A stretch of DNA of 64,000 bases from Petunia secreta. Its lineage: Eukaryota; Streptophyta; Magnoliopsida; Solanales; Solanaceae. The stretch covers positions 19,238,001-19,302,000 of the forward strand of contig JARKIP010000017.1 in NCBI GenBank assembly GCA_029990175.1, given 5' to 3'. Under the pieces are notes generated by a model, which worked only from the letters and a program-made list of their open reading frames with translations, was not told the origin of the DNA and did not search any database. Positions 59,324 through 64,000 of this stretch are shown piece after piece. Position numbers and translations under genes: made by a program. Numbering within the stretch: position 1 is the stretch's first letter; every line of letters starts with the position of its first letter.

Positions 59324-59930
59324 ATGCGATCGCGGAAGATCAAAAAGATGACCAGTGCGATCGCGCTCCATCAACCGCGATCACGCAAGGAAGAAAAGAA
59401 GAGTTGCGCGATCGCGAGTCCCCAAACGCGATCGCGCAAGTGGCTGAGTATGGATGAAGGACAATGTGTTTGCGATCGCGTGACCATAGCCGCGATCGCG
59501 AGGTTCTGATTTATTGCACTGCGCGATAGCGCCTGCTCCAAGCTCGATCGCGCTGTATCGTTGGTCAGAATCCTATGTTTCAGCTAATGACCTTTGAAAG
59601 CCCATTGTTAAGGGTTAATTAAGGCAACTTGTGCCATTTTTAGAGCCACTATATAAGACCCTTATTGTTCATTACTTTAAGGTTAGCTTTTGATAATTAT
59701 GAACATTGTGAGATTATTGGCTAAGCTAGTTTGCTTAAGCACATTATGTCCTTGATTTGCGATTAGACCTAATCTAATTGAGGATCAAATAGTGTAGGTT
59801 CTTTTGTTTAGACAATTAAGGGAGTGATTAGGCTATCTTTCCCTAATCCACTTCCTTAATCCTTTTCTAATCAATTGGGTCTTGCTTTAATTCTTCTTAA
59901 TTTTGTTTTCGTGTATTTAATTTTTGTATC
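59170..59930 (+). repeat. 3' LTR with GCGATCGC palindromes
   Basis: Six exact gcgatcgc octamers lie between about 59325 and 59505, more than in the 5' LTR. It is otherwise the same as 52491-53278 with substitutions and one internal deletion near 59320. Confidence 0.88.
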
Positions 59931-59994
59931 AATGGTTCTTATATTTCATTGTTCAACAACCTTGAGGACAAGGTTGATTTCGAGGGGAAAGGAA

Positions 59995-60309
59995 TGTCAT
60001 GATTGGAGTTGGTTACGAGGCACATTAAGTTTGTTGAAGTCACATGAGCGAGCTTGTGAGTTTTGCGCAACTATATATTAGATGAGCTACAATAATTAAA
60101 AGGATATCCAGAAATATATTGTACCTTTTTCCTATATATCTATGTCCTCTCTGTGTCTCTATATTCTCTCTCTTTCCTTCTTCTTTAGCTTACCCCTTCT
60201 TGTATCTTTAATTCACATTCCCAATTCTTCTAATTTCAGTGTATTCGAAAATCATCAATTTGAAATCCCAACTCTTCTATTTCATTGGTTCGATTACAAG
60301 TTCATTACA
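59995..60309 (+). repeat. 3' LTR of the outer gypsy element
   Basis: It is 315 bp, begins tgtcatgattggagttggtt and ends gttcattaca. It is followed by the TSD aaaaa. Confidence 0.9.
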
Positions 60310-60314
60310 AAAAA

Positions 60315-60972
60315 TACTCATATCTCAGTATGAAAAAAATATTTTTCTAACTATTTCGCATATTATGAAAGGATCGAATGATATTGTACCATTCTTTCAT
60401 CTTATTTTTGATAAAGTGTTCCAAAATTAATAAAGTAAAAAACTAATTAAATTTCGACATATTTGAACTGAGAAACTCTCATTAAAGTCCAATTACAAAA
60501 TATTTCATCATTAAATTCTTGCAAAATACTAACAAGCATAAAATAGATTGAAGTGAAAGTTAACAAATCTAAAATGAACAAACGGGCAGGTCGGGGCTAA
60601 ACGGGCAGGGCGGGTTTGGTACAAAATGGGGCAGAGAACAAAATGGAGCGGGGCAGAGCGGGACAAAATTTTGGCAGGGGAAGGCTTAACCCGCCCCGCA
60701 GCACTTGGGCACAGATAAAACAGCATGGAGCATCTATTTTACAAACGTTGTTTACATAAAACACAGTTTCGAAGGCTAATGTACAGAAGATATTACATAC
60801 AGAACCCAAAGTTGAGCACCAAGTGTATTCTGGTTTGGTTGGGCAGAAGGCTCGTTCAGTCATCCGAAGTCGAGAGACTATAGACTAGAACTGCGAATGT
60901 ACAGAAACAACGCCAAAATTCACGTATTCCTACCAAACATCTAACATTGAAGATTACAAACAATGACTGATG
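60315..60972. other. Intergenic DNA with a G-rich repeat end (60575-60705)
   Basis: 60575-60705 has gggcagggcgggtttggtac-type sequence ending cccgccccgc, probably the other end of the repeat at 34515-34650. The rest is AT-rich, with no gene recognised. Confidence 0.4.
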
Positions 60973-61210
60973 CTATTCGTCAAAATCTGAGTCGTCTTCA
61001 TACTCTTGAAACTCTCCATTTTCCTGCACATAGTTTCCATCACATGGAAAGAACAACACAGCCTCAAATTCATATCACCAGCTAAGGAATTAAGGGAACT
61101 AGGAAGGGGATCATAACGAACATGCTTACCTTTCTCTTGTTAAAGTCTGCCATGGCTCTATCAAACTCTCTTCGTTTCTCTGTTGCAACATCATAGTAAT
61201 GCACTTTTTC
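60973..61210 (-). CDS. HMG-box protein, HMGB14-like, last two exons (partial)
   Basis: On the minus strand two coding exons are clear. One is 61210-61130 (27 codons, EKVHYYDVATEKRREFDRAM then ADFNKRK), bounded by acceptor gtag and donor gtaagc. The last is 61023-60973 (ENGEFQEYEDDSDFDE, stop), with acceptor tgtgcag. Both are in phase 0 and join cleanly. The first is the C-terminal helix of an HMG box and the last is a short acidic tail. Plant HMGB14-type proteins end in the same way (YYDIATEKREEF, then a short acidic tail). HMG-box proteins bend DNA in chromatin. The exons encoding the start of the HMG box and the N-terminus were not found up to 64000, so they lie beyond the window, are missed, or are lost. 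Confidence 0.75.
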
Positions 61211-61615
61211 CTACAACCAGTAAAGTCAATGTCAATAAATTTTGGTCGGATCTTCAAAATTCTATTTCCAGAGAAAGCAAATCCTTTAACAGATACAAAT
61301 GATGAATGAAAATATATAATATGGTCCAAAAATGCAAAAGAGGGAGTCCCCTCATCAAGCAAGAATTGAGGAATTACTCAGAACCAGTTGTCCAGTGAAA
61401 TATGCCTGACTGCTTCTGGTTTTTTGTTTTGTAATAAGATAAAATACCTAATCTCCCCAGGAACGTGATCATCTGCTGAAGCTAAGGATCTATACAGCCG
61501 TAATGCAGCTTTCGCAATTCTTTATATTCGCAGCTATGCAGCCCAGTGATTCTGGCAATTCGTTGATTGCCATGTCTACATACAGACAAGAGGATACTAC
61601 TGCTCTAATACCATT

Positions 61616-62023
61616 TGTAATGACCAATCAAGTCTCTGGAAAAGTAAAATGTAAACCACGATCTTGATGGATAATTTTCTGAATTTTTTATTAATAAAAA
61701 ACAACAAACTGCAATGGAACAAGCAGTAATAACTTGAGAATAACTTACTAATTACAAATAGAAAGAGAATAGAGAAAGGAGGAGAAAAAAGATCAGAAGA
61801 TGAGGAGAGAAAAAAGGAGAGAAAGTGTGAAGAGAAAGAGAAGATTCCAACTGTTCGTTAGCCTCCATCACTCTCCTCTGGTTTAGTTATATTCATTAAT
61901 CAGCCTCCAATCTCATTAATAAGAATGAAATCCTAGTTGTTCACGTCACCTATTTTAGTTTCTTTTATTCCCTCATCTATTATCTTTTCAGCCTGTATAT
62001 CGAGTCCCCTTTCAGTCATAACA
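61616..62023 (-). mobile_element. Copia-like LTR with adjacent PBS (truncated element or solo LTR)
   Basis: On the minus strand the LTR starts tgttatgactgaaagg and ends ggtcattaca. Next to it is a PBS-like tggtattagagcagtag (minus strand, 61597-61613), followed by a short Met-starting frame (MAINELPES). It ends within about 200 bp, so only the 5' LTR and leader survive. It lies in what would be an intron of the HMGB14-like gene. Confidence 0.5.
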
Positions 62024-62029
62024 TGTGAT

Positions 62030-62890
62030 GTCTCAGTGATACCTGTTAAAGTTTTGAAACATGTGTGCTAAGCCATTGATCCTTCCTCCATCTACTGGAA
62101 ACACAGACATTCCCTTTCCTATCTGAACCCAGCATAGAATTTGGCAGATCCAATAAATCGTGTTTTTTGTTCAAGCGGAGCTTGCTGACAAATCTGGGCT
62201 TCCTTCACATCCGTCCAAAACATGTAATTTCATCAAAACCTTTTTTCCTTTGGCTCAAGGATTTGGGACCAACAATGAAATGAGCTCCCCGATCCATGGA
62301 AACAAAAGTGGAGAGTCTTAAGATGATAACTAATGGACTAACCACCTGAAGATTGAACGTAAAAAGGTTATGGAGTGAGGTTTCAACTAGAGATAGGGGA
62401 GACATTCTCTCCCCTAGTTTTTCCACTTCTCTTTGTTAACTTTTTAATTGTTGTGATTTTTGAGCAATTTCTACTTAACATCAATAACTATTCGACTTGG
62501 TTCAAAATCCTCAGTAATATAAAACTGACAAGAACAAGATTTTCTGAGCACCAGTAAACTCATGTTGGTGGAAAAACAAATCTCAAACTAGGCGAATGCT
62601 TTACTCATTTCTTGTGTACAAAACTAAAATGATAAGAATGTAATTGTTTGGTCAGAAAAATTACCGTTGACATAAAGCTTGACACTAACTTCAAGCATGA
62701 ACCCAATATTAGCATCGCAGTTACCGGAATAAATCACCCAACTTTTCTTTGATATGTAATTTACTCCCCTGGTGACTTGTACCCATAACCTTAAGGTTGG
62801 AGGTGGAGGTGCTTTCCACTTGAGCTTTCCTCTCTTGTCCGGAAGATAAATCACCCAATGGAGGCCATTCTTAATGAATACTACCATCTA
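62030..62890. other. Unrecognised intergenic or intronic DNA
   Basis: No coding block, terminal repeat or RNA gene recognised. Small frames on the minus strand at 62205-62426 and 62624-62887 lack any domain. Confidence 0.35.
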
Positions 62891-62899
62891 AACTAGGCT

Positions 62900-63310
62900 G
62901 AATACATCGACAGCCCCTCAAACTAACCAATTTTTTTCATTTAGACACCTAAACTTAGCTCACGACCTATTGGACACCTGACCTATGCTCAAGTTGTGTC
63001 TTTTAGACACACATTGTTGATGCCTGACATGGAAAATTGAGTGAACCACATCCATTCTAGGCACGTGAAAGGCCATTGTTGTTCTTGAAAAATATTCTCT
63101 CCTACATTCTTTCCCCTCATCACCAGGCTCCTCCACCATCCAGCCACCACCACTTCCCATCCACCCTTCCTCTTCCTTCGCTTTCTTTCTCCCTCCCAGC
63201 CAACCACCACCACCACGAACTGAAATATCACGAATATAAGGAGTAACCCAACTGTGTACCACATGATTGACATCCCCAAATTTAAAATTGGAGCTTTGAT
63301 TTTCGTCCGT
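62900..63310 (-). repeat. Dispersed repeat with a spurious open frame
   Basis: The sequence cagcccctcaaactaacc, catttagacacctaaactt, tattggacacctgacc resembles repeats that recur in nightshade genomes. The 188-codon minus-strand frame at 62960-63526 has low-complexity Gly/Glu/Lys segments and spans into the next element, so I treat it as non-genic. Confidence 0.45.
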
Positions 63311-63395
63311 CCTAGCTCTCAAGTGCTTTTTCAAGTTGTTCAGTGGATACCAAGAGATGTGGAAGTCCAAATGGAAAACTTTATCTAAACCAGCG

Positions 63396-64000
63396 CTGTT
63401 AAAGGCAAGCGCCTTGTCGCCTGAGGCAAGAGGGCGAGGCGAGACAAAGCAGTGTCGCCTCCGTCCAGCAAGGCGAGTAGTGATTACAAAGGCGAAAGAA
63501 GGCGATGAGGCGAGAAAAGGCGTCACCTTTTTTCTTAAAAAAATAGACGCTGACTTATTAAAACATAAAACGCAGAGAGTTAGGGTTTCTGTTTCTTATC
63601 TGCAGCTTCAGCTGCGCGATTTGTCGCTCTTCTTCAGGTACGTCTTTCTTCTGTCTTCTCCTTCTTTCTTCTTTCTCCTCTGCTTTCACAGCATAACTTT
63701 TCTTTTCTTTCTTCCTTCTCCTCTCCGATCCAGCTATTTACTCCGGATAACACTTGCATCCTCTGTATTACCGTGGCTGCTGCTGCTTTTATAGCAGATT
63801 CTTTCTTTTTCTTTCTTCTTTCTCCTCTGCTTTCATAGCAGATTCTTTCCTTTTCTTTCTTCTTCCTCCCTCTGTTTTCTTTCCTCTTCTGCCCAAATTT
63901 CTTCTTGCTCCTCCATTATTGTTATTCATTAGTTTTTAATTCTTTTTTATAAAGAGTAATTTTCAATGGCATCGTTGGATGGTAGCAAAAACGGTGAAAA
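63396..64000 (+). mobile_element. 'aggcg' hAT element, 5' part, cut by the window end
   Basis: It starts cagcgctgttaaaggcaag and continues through many aggcg/ggcga words (63398-63525), the same terminal signature as 27932. A pyrimidine-rich leader follows, with a possible splice donor (cttcaggtacgtc, 63633-63645). An ATG at 63966 opens MASLDGSKNGE and continues past the window. Unlike the copy at 27.9 kb, this one may code for a transposase; that is an inference from position. Confidence 0.5.

Larger units (their letters stand above)
52491..59930 (+). mobile_element. Decayed gypsy element with GCGATCGC-rich LTRs
   Basis: LTRs are at 52491 to about 53278 and 59170 to about 59930, both starting tgatgcaacccga. 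The PBS tggtatcagagc is at 53279-53290. Its gag-pol is of the same family as the young minus-strand element. The left flank (acgat) and right flank do not form an obvious TSD, and the LTR 3' ends are not the usual CA, so the exact right boundary is uncertain by a few bases. Confidence 0.88.
34876..60309 (+). mobile_element. Outer gypsy LTR retrotransposon hosting a nest of insertions
   Basis: LTRs lie at 34876-35201 and 59995-60309, both beginning tgtcatgattggagttggtt and ending caagttcattaca. The TSD is aaaaa on both sides. The PBS tggtatcagagcc is at 35204 and the polypurine tract tcgaggggaaaggaa at 59980-59994. Little of its own interior survives: 35202-35619, about 50394-52490 and 59932-59994. 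The rest is inserted elements, and most of its pol is missing. Confidence 0.88.

Noticed and set aside
62960..63526. 188-codon minus-strand frame
   Set aside because: It crosses the boundary between a dispersed repeat and the start of an aggcg element, is rich in Gly/Lys/Glu low complexity, and shows no domain.

Overview
This window is plant nuclear DNA, most likely from a member of the Solanaceae. The evidence is intron-containing genes, AT-rich intergenic DNA, TS-type SINE and RTE-type LINE pieces of the kind found in nightshades, a Stowaway-like MITE, many hAT elements, and Ty3/gypsy retrotransposons primed by initiator tRNA-Met. Host genes cover only a small part of it; most of the window is layered transposable elements. 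Exons, element ends and target-site duplications (TSDs) were read by eye. No database search was possible.

Region 1 (1-23 kb). A PDCD5-family gene (programmed cell death 5) lies on the + strand between about 2.85 and 18.3 kb and is dead. An 8.6-kb gypsy element with 2.56-kb LTRs (2893-11529) sits inside a coding exon with a clean 5-bp TSD (agaat). The exons also carry in-frame stops and damaged splice sites. Its introns hold L1 and RTE LINE pieces, SINE pieces, a TTA microsatellite and small tandem duplications. From 18.3 to 23.1 kb there is degenerate repeat-like DNA that I do not recognise.

Region 2 (23-27.9 kb). A Stowaway-like MITE precedes the one host gene that is complete and intact here, a two-exon type-C response regulator (24177-24966) related to Arabidopsis ARR22/ARR24. 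A 180-bp tandem duplication follows, then a palindrome-rich repeat whose inverted copy opens the window.

Region 3 (27.9-34.2 kb). Three hAT-type elements are nested inside one another, and a fourth lies alongside. Three of the four have exact or near-exact 8-bp TSDs; the middle one is supported by 7 shared bases. The innermost carries a frameshifted transposase gene on the minus strand. Several of these elements contain tRNA-like A-box/B-box modules.

Region 4 (34.9-60.3 kb). An outer gypsy element with short LTRs (TSD aaaaa) encloses further elements. One is a decayed minus-strand gypsy element (35620-50393). It is itself split by a very young relative (38146-45651) with LTRs that look identical, TSD gaaac and an intact gag-pol of about 1674 codons. 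The outer element also contains a small hAT-like element (51614-52310) and another decayed plus-strand relative (52491 to about 59930). In these three related elements the pol frame runs on into the 3' LTR. In the two decayed ones, the LTR and 5' leader are filled with element-specific CpG-rich palindromes.

Region 5 (60.3-64 kb). The last two coding exons of an HMG-box gene resembling HMGB14 lie on the minus strand (60973-61210); its 5' exons were not found. A Copia-like LTR fragment follows, and the window ends in the first 600 bp of another 'aggcg' hAT element that may encode a transposase.
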